A stretch of 64,000 nt of DNA from Elgaria multicarinata webbii. Taxonomy: Eukaryota; Chordata; Lepidosauria; Squamata; Anguidae. Under the pieces are notes generated by a model. The model was not told the DNA's origin and searched no databases. It saw nothing but the letters and a program-made list of their open reading frames with translations. The stretch is taken from the NCBI RefSeq assembly GCF_023053635.1, contig NC_086179.1:1936001-2000000 (forward strand), in the 5' to 3' direction. Positions 10,436-21,910 of this stretch are shown here, piece by piece (within the stretch, counting starts at the first letter, position 1; each line of letters opens with the position of its first letter). The position numbers were made by a program, and so were the translations under genes.

Positions 10436-13072
10436 TTTCTATTTGCTAAATATTTTTTTCCCTTTTTTAAAAATAATTTTTATTGCTTTTCCACATTAAT
10501 TAAACATACATCATTACAATAAAAGAAAACAACAACAACATACTACATACATGTTGAATAAATGTTGAATACATATATATTGAATAGATAATAACTATAA
10601 AATATCTTATCATAACATAATCATAATCATTCTTAACCTACAAGTGCACCCCCCACCTCGGGATCTATTCCTGCTTCCAAAATCTCATACTGTCTTCTGC
10701 TGGCGGTTTCCCACTTCCCTTAGAAAACACAAATATTAGGAACTGTTTCCAAATTCCTTCAAACTCATTTATTTTAGTTATACCTTTCCTCCACTTAATA
10801 TTACTTGTCAATTTATCATTAATAGCTATATCCCATACTTCTTTATACCATTCTTCAATAGAGTATTCCCCTTGAATCTTCCAGTTCCTAGCTACCATCA
10901 ACCGTGCTGCAGTCAGCAAACTCGATATCAATTCTTTAATTTCTTTTCCACATTTTAAATCTTCAAATAGTGACAGTAATGCAATTTTTGGTGTTTGTTC
11001 TATCCTCAATCCCACTATTTCTTCAATTTCCAAAACCCCCATCTTCCATAATCTTTGTACATATTTGCATTCCCACCACATATGTAAATACGTTCCTTTT
11101 TCCCCACAACCTCTCCAACAGCTTGCTGAGTGCTGACTATTTAACTTATTCAATCTAATCCGGGTTAGGTACCGCCTCCACAAAATTTTAAAATAGTTCT
11201 CTTTTATTCTCACTGACACACTTCTCAACACTCTTTGTTTCCAGAGTCCCTCCCAGCTCTGTCGTCCTATTTGTACCTTCAAATCTGTCTCCCATACCAA
11301 TTTTCCTGAGCTATCCACCAGCCCTTTCTCCAGCAATATTTTATATATTTCACTCATTAACCTTTTTAATGCTGAACTTCCTCCCTTACATTTTTCCCTT
11401 TTAACTATTAATTCCTCAAACTTCGTCATTTCTCTACACTCGCTATTTTCTCTAATCCATTTTTTATTCCACTGTTCTAATTGCCTATAATCTAACCAAG
11501 TTAATTTTTTCTCTTTTAAAACCTCTTCCATATCTTCTCTTGTATTTATTTCTCTCAACCAATCCTTTAATTTCATTTTATTTTTCTCTGTTAATATTTT
11601 ACTTAATCTGCCCTTCAGTTCCTCTGGGAAATTTTTTAACATTATTATCGGTGCTAAGGGAGAGTTGCTCGGAAGCAGCTCCCCTTTAAATTTACTCCAG
11701 ATTTCCCAGTGAGACCTCAGGAGTGGGTTACCTATACCTTCAACCCATTTTCTCCCTCCTTCCCTAATTTTTTTTTCCCAATCTCATCTCCACATTACTT
11801 GTAGTTTTGTCCTCCATCCAATCTAGATCTCCTACTCCTATAATTGCTTCTACAATATGCCTTAACCTGTTTGCTACATAATATAGTTTTATATTTGGGA
11901 GACCCATTCCTCCCTTCTTTTGACTTAAATACCATTTATTTTTATTTATCCTCGCTTTCTTATCTCCATTACAATAATTGTTTATAATATTTTGCCAACT
12001 TTTTATCTCTAATTCTGAAATTTTTATTGGTAGCATCCTAAACACAAAATTAATCTTTGCTAAAATCTTCATTTTTATTAATGCTATTCTTCCAAACCAG
12101 GATAAATTTAGTCTTTTATATTTTTCCAATTTTACTAAAACCTCTTTTTTTAACTTAATTAAATTCTCCTTCTCTAAATTATCTAAATTTTTTGTAATTT
12201 TGATTCCCAAATATCTAATCTGTTCCTTAACTCTCATTTCTATTCCCTTCCGTTCCCATTCCTTTTCTTCCTTTTTAGTATAATTAAACAAAATCATCTC
12301 TGATTTGGACCAGTTTATTCTTAATCCAGTAGCTTCTTCAAATTCTCTCAATTGTTGTTTAATTCTGTCTATCTTTCTTATTGGATTCTTAATAGTTAAT
12401 AGGGTATCATCCGCAAACATATTCAATTTTATTTTTTTTACACCGCCAATTCCTTCTATCTCTCCATCATCTCTTAATGCATTTGCCAGTACTTCCATAA
12501 CCATTACAAACAGGACCGGCGAGAGCGGACATCCTTGTCTTATGCCTCTGGCTAGTCGTATCTTATCGGTGAGTCCGTCGTTTACCACCACTACAGCTGT
12601 ATTTTGAGAATATAACTGTTCTATTATAGTTTTAAATTTATTTCCAAATCCCATTGTATCTAAAATAATCTTTAGTGCCTGCCAGTTCACACAATCAAAA
12701 GCCTTGAAGATATCCAATGCCAAAATTCCTGCCTTAATCTTAGATTTTTTTATCACATGTATTGCATTTAAAACTCTTCCCACTAAATTATGCATCTGTC
12801 TGCCTGCCACAAATCCACATTGGTCTTCTCCTATACATTCGGATATAAATTTATTTAACCGTTTTGCCAAAATAGATGAAAAATTTTTAGCATCTTGATT
12901 TATTAGTGAAATAGGTCTGTATGAATCAGGGACAGTCAAATCTTTATCTAATTTTGGAATTAATATTATCAATGAATGTTCCCATGATTCTGGTATCTTC
13001 TCTCCTTGCAATATAGCGTTATAAAGTTTCAATAATTTCGGTATTAAAAACCCTTTGAAGACCTTATAATTA
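10436..13072 (-). mobile_element. L1 LINE, 5'-truncated ORF2
   Basis: The minus strand encodes L1 ORF2 reverse transcriptase (YRPISLINQDAKNF, GFVAGRQ, ALDIFKAFDCVNW, RQGCPLSP, FADDTLL) at 11764-13072. The C-terminal region with the Cys/His knuckle (CWRGCGEKGTYLHMWWEC) follows at 10665-11642. The endonuclease half is absent, and the frame is broken between 11642 and 11764. The 3' UTR runs to about 10436. Dead on arrival or soon after. Confidence 0.92.
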
Positions 13073-13087
13073 GGGGTGTGCACTAAT

Positions 13088-13129
13088 GCAGTCCAACACA
13101 TCTGGAGCGCCCCAGGTTGAGGAAGGCTG
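13088..13129. mobile_element. Half of a CAGCCTTCCTCAACC foldback element
   Basis: Matches the right arm of the complete copies at 17163-17292 and 33459-33588 and is followed by ATCTAG. The left arm is missing. Confidence 0.75.
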
Positions 13130-13205
13130 ATCTAGCGTCTCCATGCTCAGGCGCTGCTATGTACGAGGAGCACTGGTGCAGCCCTGAAGGCAGCTGAGGC
13201 GCCTT

Positions 13206-13270
13206 ATTGGACGTCGCACACAGATTCCACAGGGAACTTGAAGAACTGCAGGGAGTTCCATGTGATGTCA
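13206..13270 (+). promoter_or_regulatory. Gene B proximal promoter: inverted CCAAT box and TGATGTCA
   Basis: ATTGGACG (13206-13213, inverted CCAAT) and the CRE-like octamer TGATGTCA (13263-13270) lie 124 and 67 bp upstream of the ATG. The octamer recurs at 59-65 bp before the ATG in genes C, D and E. Binding by a CREB/CREM-type bZIP factor is inferred from the motif. Confidence 0.65.
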
Positions 13271-13329
13271 TACAGAACCCAGTTTATGAGGTCAGGTGGC
13301 GAGAGAGCTGGAGGCGGAAATCGCAGAGG

Positions 13330-13403
13330 ATGAGGAGGCCGCTCTTCCCTCTTTTGGCCCTCATCACAATCTGCCCTCTGCACGCCATCGATGACAAATG
13401 CAG
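13330..13403 (+). CDS. Gene B exon 1: signal peptide
   Basis: [19 protein letters not shown] is a clear secretion signal, followed by IDDKC, the first light-chain cysteine. The donor is GTAAAC in phase 2. The length (74 nt) equals exon 1 of C and D, which supports this ATG over the upstream in-frame ATG at 13207, whose extra residues do not resemble the paralogues. Confidence 0.85.
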
Positions 13404-15030
13404 GTAAACGGCAGGCTCAGTTCTCCAGGTGCCCCCGCCAGACCCTGCACCGATGCCATGGAGAAGTGATTCCTCACGGACGGAGGAGGAGAGCGAGGGG
13501 GAGGGGGGACAGCAGCTCCGCCACCTGCAGGGCACACGGGCTGCCATCCCATGCCAGGCTCTGCCAAACCCGCCAGTGGCCACAAATCAGACCTCCAGGG
13601 ACCCTCGGAGATGTCCACCTGTAGCACAAATGTCCAGGGAAGGCAGGCAGCAGGGTCCAGTGGGTCAGGACGGAGCCCGGCCCTCGGAAGTGTAAGAGCC
13701 TGGCCCATGTCCTACCTCAGCCATCGACCCAATGGGCGTTTCTTTCTCAGCCTGCACAGGCTTTTGCAGCTGCCATGAATGGGGAGTCAACTGCAGCCTA
13801 GTTAAGTGAAGGGCTACAAATGTCACATGTCACGACGCGCTCCGACATCAAGACTCACCGGAGAAGCTGCAAAGTCTCGCTTGTCCAACTGGTGATGTCT
13901 CCTGGAAAGGCCCCTCTCTAACGGAAAACTAGGCAAGCCCCCAGCTGCCCCTCAGAGGGGAACTTAGGGGGCTAGGCTCAGAGGAAGGCAGCTTAATATG
14001 GGGAGAACCCCTTTGCAAAGACCCCCTTCAGCTTCAGTGCCAAGGCCAGCAGCCGGACAAGTCGACGTATGCTACAGCAAGGGTGGGCAACGTGGTGCCT
14101 GTGGGCCTCAATGAGCTCCTGGGCACCTTTCTTGGTTCCTGCCAAGCAGGCCAACTCCGCCCACTTTTAAGACTAATTAACATATTTTGTTGTGAAAAAA
14201 GTTTCTGAGGGTGAAGAAAATGGTGGGTTCAAAGGAGCTGTTTAGTGTTTGGGGGCCTCTGCGTTGCACTCAAATCTTCTGGGGCAGGTGACTTGTCCTT
14301 CGGGCAGCCATTTTCTCGTGGGACAGTTCCTCAAATGGCCAGACATACCCATAGCCCCAAAATGTTTGCACAAACACCTTGTACAACAAGCAGTGCTGTT
14401 TCATAGGGTGACCCTATGGAAAGGAGGACCGGGCTCCTGTATCTTTAACAGTTGTATTGAAAAGGGAATTTCGGCAGGTGTCATTTGTATATATGGAGAA
14501 CCTGGTGAAATTTCCTCTTCATCACAACAGTTAAAGATGCAGGTGCCCTGCCCTCTTTTAAATCTGATCACAGTATAGCTGCAGTATAGCTCCTGCAGCT
14601 TTAGCTGTTGTAATGAAGAGGAAATTTCACCAGGTGCGACATGCATACAAATGACACCTGCTGAAATTCCCTTTTCTATGCAACTGAAATTCCCTTTTCT
14701 ATTGCTTGGCTTCGTCCATTTTCTTCTGCTGCCCCTTATGCCTGGAACGCTCTTCCAGAACATTTGAGAACTACAAGTTCAACCGCAGCTTTTAAAGCTC
14801 AGCTAAAAACCTTTCTTTTTCCTAAAGCTTTTAAAACTTGATTTTGTTCTGACTTTATACTGTTAGTTTTACCCTACCCTGTGCCTGTTTACCCTACCCT
14901 GTGCCTGTTTGCATTCTCTTCCCCTCCTTATTGTTTTACTATGATTTTATTAGATTGTAAGCCTATGCGGCAGGGTCTCGCTATTTACTGTTTTACTCTG
15001 TACAGCACCATGTACATTGATGGTGCTATA

Positions 15031-15066
<36 letters not shown>

Positions 15067-18000
15067 AATAATAACTGTTAAAGATACAGGAGCCCTGTCC
15101 TCCTTTTCATAGGGTCACCCTACTGTTTCAGCACTTGTAAGCTGTTCTGGATATTGTGATTATATTATTCGTATTATATCCTGCGGTGTAAGCGGCCCCG
15201 GGAAAGTGTTTGAAAGGGAGGATATATAATCAAGCCCAATGCTGCTGGTAGTGCCGAAATGCTTATGCTGTCCCTGTTTCCAGTGGAATTTGTGGGCGGC
15301 GTCCCTTGGCAACCAGCCACAGCATTCAGGTGGTAGGAGACATCGAAACCCTGCCAGGTTCCTGGCCCTGGATGGTCAGCATTCGGACACCGTTCAGGTC
15401 AGGCTATCAGCATACATGCGGAGGGTCGCTGATCAGCACCAAATGGATTCTCACGGCGGCCCACTGCTTCAAAGATAAGAGGTGAGCAAAAGGGTCGTCC
15501 CAGAGCCTGCAGAGCTCTGCTTCCATGCCAGGCAGCACAGCGGTGCTGAAAAAAGGGCAGAAAAGGCCAGGTCGAATGATGAAGGGGCTGGAGCATCTCC
15601 CCAATGAGGGAAGGTTGCATCAACTGGGATTGTTTAGCTTGGACAAAAGGAGGCTGAGGGGAGACAGGAGAGCGGTGGACAAAATTATGCATGGTGTGGA
15701 GAAGGTGGAGAAGGAGACCGTTTTCTCCCTCTCTCAAAATACTAGAACCCTGGGTCATCCAGGACAGATCAAAGGAAGGACTTCTTCACACAGTGCATAG
15801 TTAAATTATGAAACTCGCTACCAAAAGATGTAGTGATGGCCACTAATTCGGATGGCTTTAAAAGGGGGTTGGATCAATTCCTGGAGGTGAAGGCTAATGA
15901 TGGCAACTAGCCCTGATGGTTGTGTGCTATCTCCAGTATTCGAGGCAATAAGCCTGTGTGCCCCAGTTGCTGGGGAACATGGGTGGGAGGGTGCTGTTGC
16001 ACTACGTCCTGCTTTGCTGGTCCCTGGCCGATGGCTGGTCAGCCACTGTGTGAACAGAGTGCTGGACTAGATGGACCCTTGGTCAGATCCAGCATCAGGG
16101 CACTTCTGATGTTCTTAATCTCACTACTCCCGTCTGTCCCGGAGGTAGCATTGTGCTCATGGAAGGGGGGGGGGGTAGGCTGGGAAGGAAGCCTTCCATC
16201 CCGGTGGTAGCATCCAAGAGTTGACAGGGGGTGGGGGCTCTGATAGCATCTGAGAAGCTTCATTAATGGTGTGAAGGAAGTTATAGAAGACACGCCTTCC
16301 TGGAATAGGATGAACCTCTGTCTAAGCGAGCTGCCTGTTTCCACCGGCAGCCAGCCAGATACAAATGGGAACCTCACGAGCGGAGCATGAAGCCAAGAAG
16401 GCAAGAAGAGTAACTGTGGCCCGTTGTCATAGACAACGTCGACCTAAAGCGCAGCAGTCCACCACCTCTTGCAGAAGGCAGATCCTGGATCCAACCCCTT
16501 GCAGTAAAAACGATGTGCCACACTGCTTCTTCCAAATAACATGGATCCTACGGAATGTCCCTTCGTCCCTACGCAGCAGTGGGGTTCCGGAAGGAGGGGC
16601 TTTGCGCGCATCGGTGAACAAAGGATGGCTCATAAAGGCGAGCCCTTGTTCTCCTGCCTGGGGAGGGGTCAGAGGTGGAGCCCCTGGGTCCAGTCCCCGC
16701 CGTCTCCAGTTAAAACGGACCATGCAGCAGGCGACAGGGAAAACTCTTCTCTGTCTAAGGCAGCCTCCCTCCCCCCGCCTTCTCTCCCTGCTCTAGGCAC
16801 CTCACGAATTGGGAGCTGGTGCTTGGGGCCGCCAAGCTCTCCCGGCCCGGTCCCGACGCTGAGGTGCGCTTCCCCAAGAGAGTGGTGGAGCATGAGCACT
16901 ACCAGCCCCACCACCAAATCAATGACATCGCCCTGGTGGAGCTGGACGACCCCATCATGTGCAATGACTACATCCAACCGGCCTGCCTGCTAGACAGCTC
17001 TGTGGAGATCTCGGCCATGGCCCACTGCTACATCGCGGGATGGGGCTCCACGCAAGAGAAATGTGAGAGACCGCATTGGGAAATGCCCCCCCCCCCCCCA
17101 TTACAAAGTCCTGATAGGATCATAGAATCATGGAGTTGGAAGGGACCACAAGGATCATCGTCCAGCCTTCCTCAACCTGGGGCGCTCCAGATGTGTTGGA
17201 CTACAACTCCCAGAATGCCCCAGCCAGCTGGCTGGGGCATTCTGGGAGATGCAGTCCAACACATCTGGAGCGCCCCAGGTTGAGGAAGGCTGATCTAGTC
17301 CAACCCTCTGCAATCTGCAGGAAAACGAATCCAACCATCCCTGAGATGTGGCTTTCCAGCCTCTTATTAAAAACCTCCAGAGATGGAGAACTCACAGTGG
17401 GGTCGACTGCCCCACCACTTGCTTGGGGACCGGGAGGGAGAAAGATGGGGAATGGTGGAGCAACCACATGCAGAAGAAAGGCAGACATCTGTGCCGGCAG
17501 CCCTGCCCTCGCCCCCTGCCACGCACAGGAGACAAACGGCTGACAGCCCCGGGGACCCCTAAGCGGAGAGACTTCAAAACCAGGAGTTTCGTGCTACCTC
17601 CAGTATCCGAGGCAGTAAGCCTATATGCACCAGTGGCTGGGGAACATGGGTGGGAGGGTGCTGTTGCACTGTGTCCTGCCTTGTTGTTCCCTGGACGACA
17701 GCTGGTTGGCCCCTGTGTGAGCAGAGTGCTGGAATAGTTGGACCCTCGGTCTGATCCTGCAGGGCTCTTCTGGTGTTCTTAGGAGTCTGTAGCTGGACAT
17801 CTAAACTGTGAGGTCATGTGATTTATGCGGGAAATGGGCAACCTGTCGCCCTCTAGATGTTGCGCAACTACAATTCCCATCATCCTTGGCCATTGGCCAT
17901 GCTGGCTGGGGCTGATGGTAGTTGGACGCCACAGCTCCCCCAGCTTGGGTCTTCAGCTGGTGAATCTTTGTGATCCACAAATGAGTCACCTGAACGAAGA

Positions 18001-19285
18001 ACTGCTGTTGTTTCGGAAATCTTCAAAGAAAAGGAGAAAGAGACATGTAGAAAAATGAAGCGGGGGGGGGGGGGAAGAGATAGAGAGATAGGACAAGATT
18101 GACAGAAAGTAGAAATACGTGCACTCACCTGCACACACACACACACCCTTGTAGTTTGACGACACTGAGGTTGACTTGTTAGAGATCTCTAGCTCCGTTT
18201 CAGAACTACCATTTCAAGGGTTCCTTGAGGGGCGATGACTATGAAAGCAGTTTATAGTTTGTCTAGGGGCTGCCTTCCTGCTCTGAAAGCCCTGCGGTGG
18301 GTGTGCTGCGTCAGTTATACAATGCAGCAGCCCCTTGCAAACGAACCATATCAGCCTTCCCCAACCTGGCCGATGTGTCAGACTACAACTCCCATCATCC
18401 CCATCAGCCTGGCCAAGGCTGAGCTAAAGTCACCCCACAGGGAGAGACTGCTGATTCCTGGGAGATGCCTGGGAATAGAAAACTTGGGCGCAGAGAAAAA
18501 GCCAAAGAGAACGCCACAAAGTGGTTGGTGTCTGCATGTAGAAAATTGGGTAACTCTTCTCCTTGCAGCTGAGGCTCCGTCTGACATCCTGAAGGAGGCC
18601 AAGGTGGATCTCGTATCCCTAGAGAAGTGCAACAGCAGCAACTGGTACTTTGGAAGCATCACAGTCAACAACCTGTGTGCAGGGTTTGAGGGAGGAGGCA
18701 TCGACACTTGCCAGGTGAGTTCAGACTCTCCCGGGAGTTTTCTTTATCATGGAGGAAGCCTTTTCTTTTCTCTTCCCCAGCTGGTGGTAAGTAGTTGAGG
18801 AAACTCAGAATCCTGGGTTGGAGAGCACTCAGTCCAGGGGCTTCGATGGTCAAAGCTTGAGGAGAGGATTAAGCCCTTGAGAAGTGCACGCAAACAGCCA
18901 AGTGCTGCTTCCAAGGGATGGGCAAGCAGGACTCAGCTGGCGTAAGCCCAATCGCCAGAGATTCCTAGCTGGACGTGTGGTTGGCCAACAATGAGAGGTG
19001 CCACCCTCAGTCTTTGAGGCCATATCAGTTGCACAAAGGCCCTCAGGCCAGGAGGAATGCAGACCTTAAGAATGGGCACTGGACACTCCGAGGCCCTGGG
19101 AAGCCGGTTGTGTCTCACGCCCCTGCTCTGCCATAATGACGTTCACAGCTTCTGCTCCCTGAAAAGGAGGGCTGTGTTTCTCTTTCCCTGACAGACCAGC
19201 TTAACCGACATTCAGTGACAAGCTGTTCCCCTCGCCTTCACACCCCAACTTTCACACTGCCATCTCCCAAAGAGGCCAGCTGTTG

Positions 19286-19316
<31 letters not shown>

Positions 19317-20424
19317 GTCACACACACACACACACTGCCCTGGCAGGTGGCTGCCCTCTATTTCGCTTGCACCTCCATAGAATCATAGAATAGTAGAGTT
19401 GGGAGGGGCCTATAAGGCCATCGAGTCCAACCCCCTGCTCAATGCAGGAATCCACCTCAAAGCATCCCTGACAGAGGGTTGTCCAGCTGCCTCTTGAAGG
19501 CCTCGAGTGTGGGAAAGCCCACAACCTCCCTAGGCCATGGGTTCCATTCTCGTATAGAATTATAGAATCGTAGAGTTGGAAGGGGGCTACAAGGCCATCG
19601 AGTCCAACCCCCTGCTCAATGCAGGAATCCACCCTAAAGCATCCCTGACAGAGGGTTGTCCAGCTGCCATTTTAGTGACCCCTGCACAGTTCCTCCTCCT
19701 CCTCCTCCTCCTCCTCCTCTTCCTCCTCCTCCTCCTCCCAGCTGCTTCTCATGGCTTTTCCTCTCTCTCTCTATTGCAGGGAGACAGTGGGGGGCCCCTC
19801 ATGTGCAGAGAAGAGCGGTCAGAGCGCTACTGGGTGGTTGGAGTCACCAGCTGGGGACTGGGCTGTGCCAGAGCTCAGAAGCCTGGGGTCTACACTTCCA
19901 CCCAGCTCTTCTATGACTGGATCCAGGGCTACACAAAAATGCCCCTCCAGAAGACCACCACCCCGACACCTGAACCAACAACCCAAACGCAGACAACATC
20001 CAGTCCATCAACGCAAACACAGACCACATCGGAATCATCCACCCAAACGCAGACCACATCCAAAGTCACGACAAAGCGGCCACCGCTCCAACCAAAACCA
20101 GTGACACAGACGTCACCCCAACCAGAGACATCGTCTCCAGCACCATCAACATCCTCGAAACCAGAGCCGCAGCCTTTGCCCCTCCAACCACGACCGGTGT
20201 CATTGCTGCAATATGCATTGGGGCTGCCACTTGAACCTGAACTAGAGACTCAGACCAAGGCCACTTCGACAGCTACAACCACCACAACAAGAAGAACAAC
20301 TTTCCAGGCCCCACGTCGAAAACCCCGGAGGCGTACAAAAACGATTATATCCAGCGCCCACTACTCCAGCAGCTGGAACCAAGGATGGCCCAATAATCGG
20401 GCAAAGCCCAAGTCACAAACCTAA
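13330..20424 (+). CDS. Acrosin paralogue B (complete gene, 5 exons)
   Basis: Exons 13330-13403, 15284-15481, 16797-17062, 18569-18714 and 19780-20424 join to 442 codons plus TAA, with phases 2-2-1-0 and GT-AG introns. The product is a secretory trypsin-fold protease expected in the sperm acrosome. It has a signal peptide, a light-chain stub with CGRRPLA as in avian acrosin, His57 (AAHC), Asp102 (NDIAL), Asp189 (GGIDTCQ), Ser195 (GDSGGP), Gly216 and Gly226, so a trypsin-like Arg/Lys pocket. The activation site is odd: Gln precedes VVGD where the family has Arg then IVGG. A Thr/Pro tail of about 165 residues ends basic. Introns hold L3, CR1 and foldback insertions. Other testis proteases (PRSS types) are less likely, because the two-Cys stub, exon phases and tail all fit acrosin. 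Confidence 0.9.
13410..14076. other. Gene B intron 1, first part, nothing recognised
   Basis: GC-rich intronic sequence. I see no exon and no repeat that I can name. Confidence 0.4.
14077..14372. mobile_element. Unclassified interspersed repeat, copy 1
   Basis: Shares the order and wording gtgacttgtcctt ... gccatttt ... cagttcctcaaatggcca with 27385-27662. It begins gggtgggcaacgtggtgcc, like older hAT-derived repeats. The class is uncertain. Confidence 0.5.
14404..15122. mobile_element. Foldback hAT-like element, TAGGGTGACC family, copy 2, with nested L2
   Basis: Ends TAGGGTGACCCTATG and CATAGGGTCACCCTA, with a perfect 8-bp duplication CTGTTTCA at 14396-14403 and 15123-15130. The palindromic body matches 8020-8325. 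An L2 3' end (14687-15072) is inserted in its right arm. Confidence 0.9.
14687..15072 (+). mobile_element. L2 LINE 3' end nested in foldback element
   Basis: The L2 C-terminus ([16 protein letters not shown]-like, degenerate here) is followed by the 3' UTR ending gctatataaataaataaat and (AATA/ATA)n. It splits aactg/aactg of the host foldback. The segment aaattcccttttctat is repeated at its left border. Confidence 0.8.
15284..15481 (+). CDS. Gene B exon 2: light-chain stub, activation site, His57
   Basis: Encodes [12 protein letters not shown], then SIQ-VVGD at the zymogen cleavage position (CAG at 15327-15329), then WPWMVSI, CGGSLIS and AAHCF with His57. The acceptor is tttccag and the donor GTGAGC in phase 2. 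Confidence 0.93.
15540..16112 (+). mobile_element. CR1-superfamily (L3-like) LINE 3' region
   Basis: Encodes the degenerate RT C-terminus and then the 3' UTR with gttgctggggaacatgggtg and gactagatggacccttggt, ending tctgatgttctta. It lies in gene B intron 2, just after exon 2. Confidence 0.7.
16113..16796. other. Gene B intron 2, second part, nothing recognised
   Basis: Contains an 11-base G run near 16165-16176 and no assignable repeat. Ends in the pyrimidine-rich acceptor tctctccctgctctag. Confidence 0.4.
16797..17062 (+). CDS. Gene B exon 3: Asp102 exon
   Basis: Encodes [12 protein letters not shown], then [18 protein letters not shown] with Asp102, then YIQPACL and the HCYIAGWG segment around Cys136. 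It is 266 nt, the same length as in gene C. Confidence 0.93.
17108..17400 (-). mobile_element. Older CR1 fragment split by a foldback element
   Basis: The left piece (atcatagaatcatggagttgg, 17119-17162) and right piece (ctagtccaaccctctgcaat, 17293 onward) are adjacent in ordinary minus-strand CR1 3' UTRs. The 130-bp foldback between them was inserted later. Confidence 0.7.
17163..17292. mobile_element. CAGCCTTCCTCAACC foldback element, copy 2
   Basis: A near-perfect palindrome centred on ccagctggctgg, with ends CAGCCTTCCTCAACCTGGGG and the reverse complement. Same family as 23593-23718 and 33459-33588. Nested in a CR1. Confidence 0.9.
17589..17785 (+). mobile_element. L3-like LINE 3' end
   Basis: Runs from gtgctacctccagtatccgaggcagtaagc to ttctggtgttctta, the same 3' UTR as at 15920-16112 and 27672-27868. 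Confidence 0.7.
17786..18568. other. Gene B intron 3, second part, with old foldback halves
   Basis: Segments near 17833-17935 and 18345-18425 have the wording of old hAT foldbacks (ctacaattcccatcatcc, ctacaactcccatcatcc) but are incomplete. There is a G run at 18061-18074 and a short (CA)n at 18127-18146. No exon before the acceptor at 18568. Confidence 0.45.
18569..18714 (+). CDS. Gene B exon 4: S1-pocket exon with Asp189
   Basis: Encodes [23 protein letters not shown], with a CNSS sequon, and ends GGIDTCQ. GAC at 18703-18705 is Asp189, the acrosin/trypsin specificity residue. The donor is GTGAGT in phase 0. Confidence 0.93.
18715..19375. other. Gene B intron 4, first part
   Basis: No repeat recognised apart from (CT)n at about 19291-19317 and (CA)n at about 19318-19335. 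Confidence 0.45.
19376..19668 (-). mobile_element. Two CR1 3' ends in tandem
   Basis: Two minus-strand CR1 3' UTRs follow each other (atagaatcatagaatagtagagttgg at about 19377, and ttatagaatcgtagagttgg at about 19559). Each reads into the tccagctgcc segment. Confidence 0.8.
19687..19739 (+). repeat. (TCC/CTC)n polypyrimidine repeat near exon 5 acceptor
   Basis: About 50 nt of almost pure CTCCTC and TTCCTC, about 40 nt before the exon 5 acceptor. It may strengthen the splice site. Confidence 0.8.
19780..20424 (+). CDS. Gene B exon 5: Ser195 and Thr/Pro tail
   Basis: [20 protein letters not shown], then SWGLGCA and KPGVY complete the protease. The tail has short TQTQTTS repeats (19972-20062), then Pro-rich text, then a basic RRKPRRRTK stretch and an Asn/Trp/Lys C-terminus to TAA. 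Confidence 0.93.
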   Translation, partial: GDSGGPLMCREERSERYWVVGVTSWGLGCARAQKPGVYTSTQLFYDWIQGYTKMPLQKTTTPTPEPTTQTQTTSSPSTQTQTTSESSTQTQTTSKVTTKRPPLQPKPVTQTSPQPETSSPAPSTSSKPEPQPLPLQPRPVSLLQYALGLPLEPELETQTKATSTATTTTTRRTTFQAPRRKPRRRTKTIISSAHYSSSWNQGWPNNRAKPKSQT

Positions 20425-20578
20425 TCCCAGCTGCAGGCGTGCCAATTCCAGCCCTTTGCTACACCGCTAGCCTCTTCAGCCGCTTTATAAACATTCACTT
20501 ATGCAAACAAAGTATTCTTCCACGGAACGCATAGAAATATCTGACAATCATAGCACAGGATAAAATAGCCATACTTCA

Positions 20579-20584
20579 AATAAA
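20579..20584 (+). terminator. Gene B poly(A) signal
   Basis: AATAAA lies 155 nt after the stop, followed by a second overlapping AATAAA at 20584-20589. Confidence 0.6.
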
Positions 20585-20589
20585 ATAAA

Positions 20590-21139
20590 AATATACCACA
20601 CCGATGCCCATTTTTCTTGCATTTGATGGGTATTTGTGAGATATCCCGGTATTGAGATTGCTTTAACCAGAGGTAAGGAAAGTAGCCTGCATGGTTGGGG
20701 AAAGTAAGTTTAGTGGTTGCACCGGAGCACCCCAGAAGATGAGGCCTTCAAAGCGTTAGCAAAATTTGCCCTTGTTGCTGTGGCTTCGCTTTGTGGGCTG
20801 AGTGAGGTGATGACAGCTCCATTTAAAAAGAGAGGGCACGCAAGGATCTGCTTTGCTTTCCATATCACAGCTAAGAAAGCCCTGACTGGTTTTCCAGCTC
20901 CACTGTTTGCATCCCAACCCCACTCTGCTCTGCTTCACCAGGGCATGGCGCCCAGGCACCAATCAGATCAGTCCCTGCACTTATTTATTCAGTAGAGTTA
21001 TTTTCAGGATTTAGAGACTGTCTTTCTGAAATAAATTGCCCAAGATGATTTAGAACACAATAGCATAATAATTCTCTATCTATCTGTCTGAATGGATGAA
21101 TGAATGAATGTTTATTTTGGTTACAGACCAGTAAGGTCC
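20590..21139. other. B-C spacer, nothing recognised
   Basis: Intergenic. It includes a short TGAATGAATGAA run near 21092-21110. No gene seen. Confidence 0.4.
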
Positions 21140-21430
21140 GCCTGGCGCCTACACTGTACTCCTTTCGTCGCCAGCTGAAGACCTTTTTATTCTCTCAGTA
21201 TTTTAACACTTAATTTTAACTTAAATTTAAATTTACTGTTCTAACTCTGTATTTTAATCTTATATCAATTTTGCTGCATGGTTTTTATCCTGGTTGTGCT
21301 TTTTATACGGTATTTTTTGTATTTGTGCTTTTAACCGGTGGGTTGTTTTATAATGTTTTTAATTTTTGTGAACCGCCCAGAGAGCTTCGGCTATTGGGCG
21401 GTATAAAAATGTAATAAATAAATAAATATA
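21140..21430 (+). mobile_element. LINE 3' end (L2/CR1 superfamily, gaaccgcccagagagc tail)
   Basis: Encodes the degraded RT C-terminus (the paralogous copy at 33940 reads [22 protein letters not shown]), then the 3' UTR ending gggcggtataaaaatgtaataaataaa. Confidence 0.7.
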
Positions 21431-21529
21431 AATAAATATAACAAAACAACAAGAATAAAAACATGTCAAGAAAATACATAATACCATTGTATTAAACATA
21501 GCAGTGCCAACCTAAACCTAAAATGCTAT

Positions 21530-21795
21530 TGCAGGACACGGAATAACAGGCTCAAGTTAAAGGAAGCCAGATTCCAGCTGGACATCAGGAAAAACTTCTT
21601 GACTGTTAGAGCAGTACGACAATGGAACCAGTTCCCTAGGGAGGTGGTGGGCTCTCCCACACTAGAGGCCTTCAAGAGGCAGCTGGACAAGCATCTGTCA
21701 GGGATGCTTTAGGGTGGATTCCTGCACTGAGCAGGGGGTAGGACTCGATGGCCTTGTAGGCCCCTTCCAACTCTGCTATTCTATGATTCTATGTT
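21530..21795 (+). mobile_element. CR1 LINE 3' end
   Basis: Runs from gcaggacacggaataacagg through the 3' UTR to attctatgattctatg. Confidence 0.88.
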
Positions 21796-21910
21796 CAATA
21801 ATACTTTTCAACATCAATTTCCATTGGCATGGCCACCGCACAAAAACTAGCCATTTTTAAAGTAACTTGAGGACCCTGAGCCAACAGTATATTCTTTAGA
21901 TGATAATACT

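Noticed and set aside
13207-13329. Upstream in-frame ATG extending gene B exon 1
   Set aside because: The extension overlaps the conserved promoter, and the signal peptide starts properly at 13330, matching the 74-nt exon 1 of C and D.
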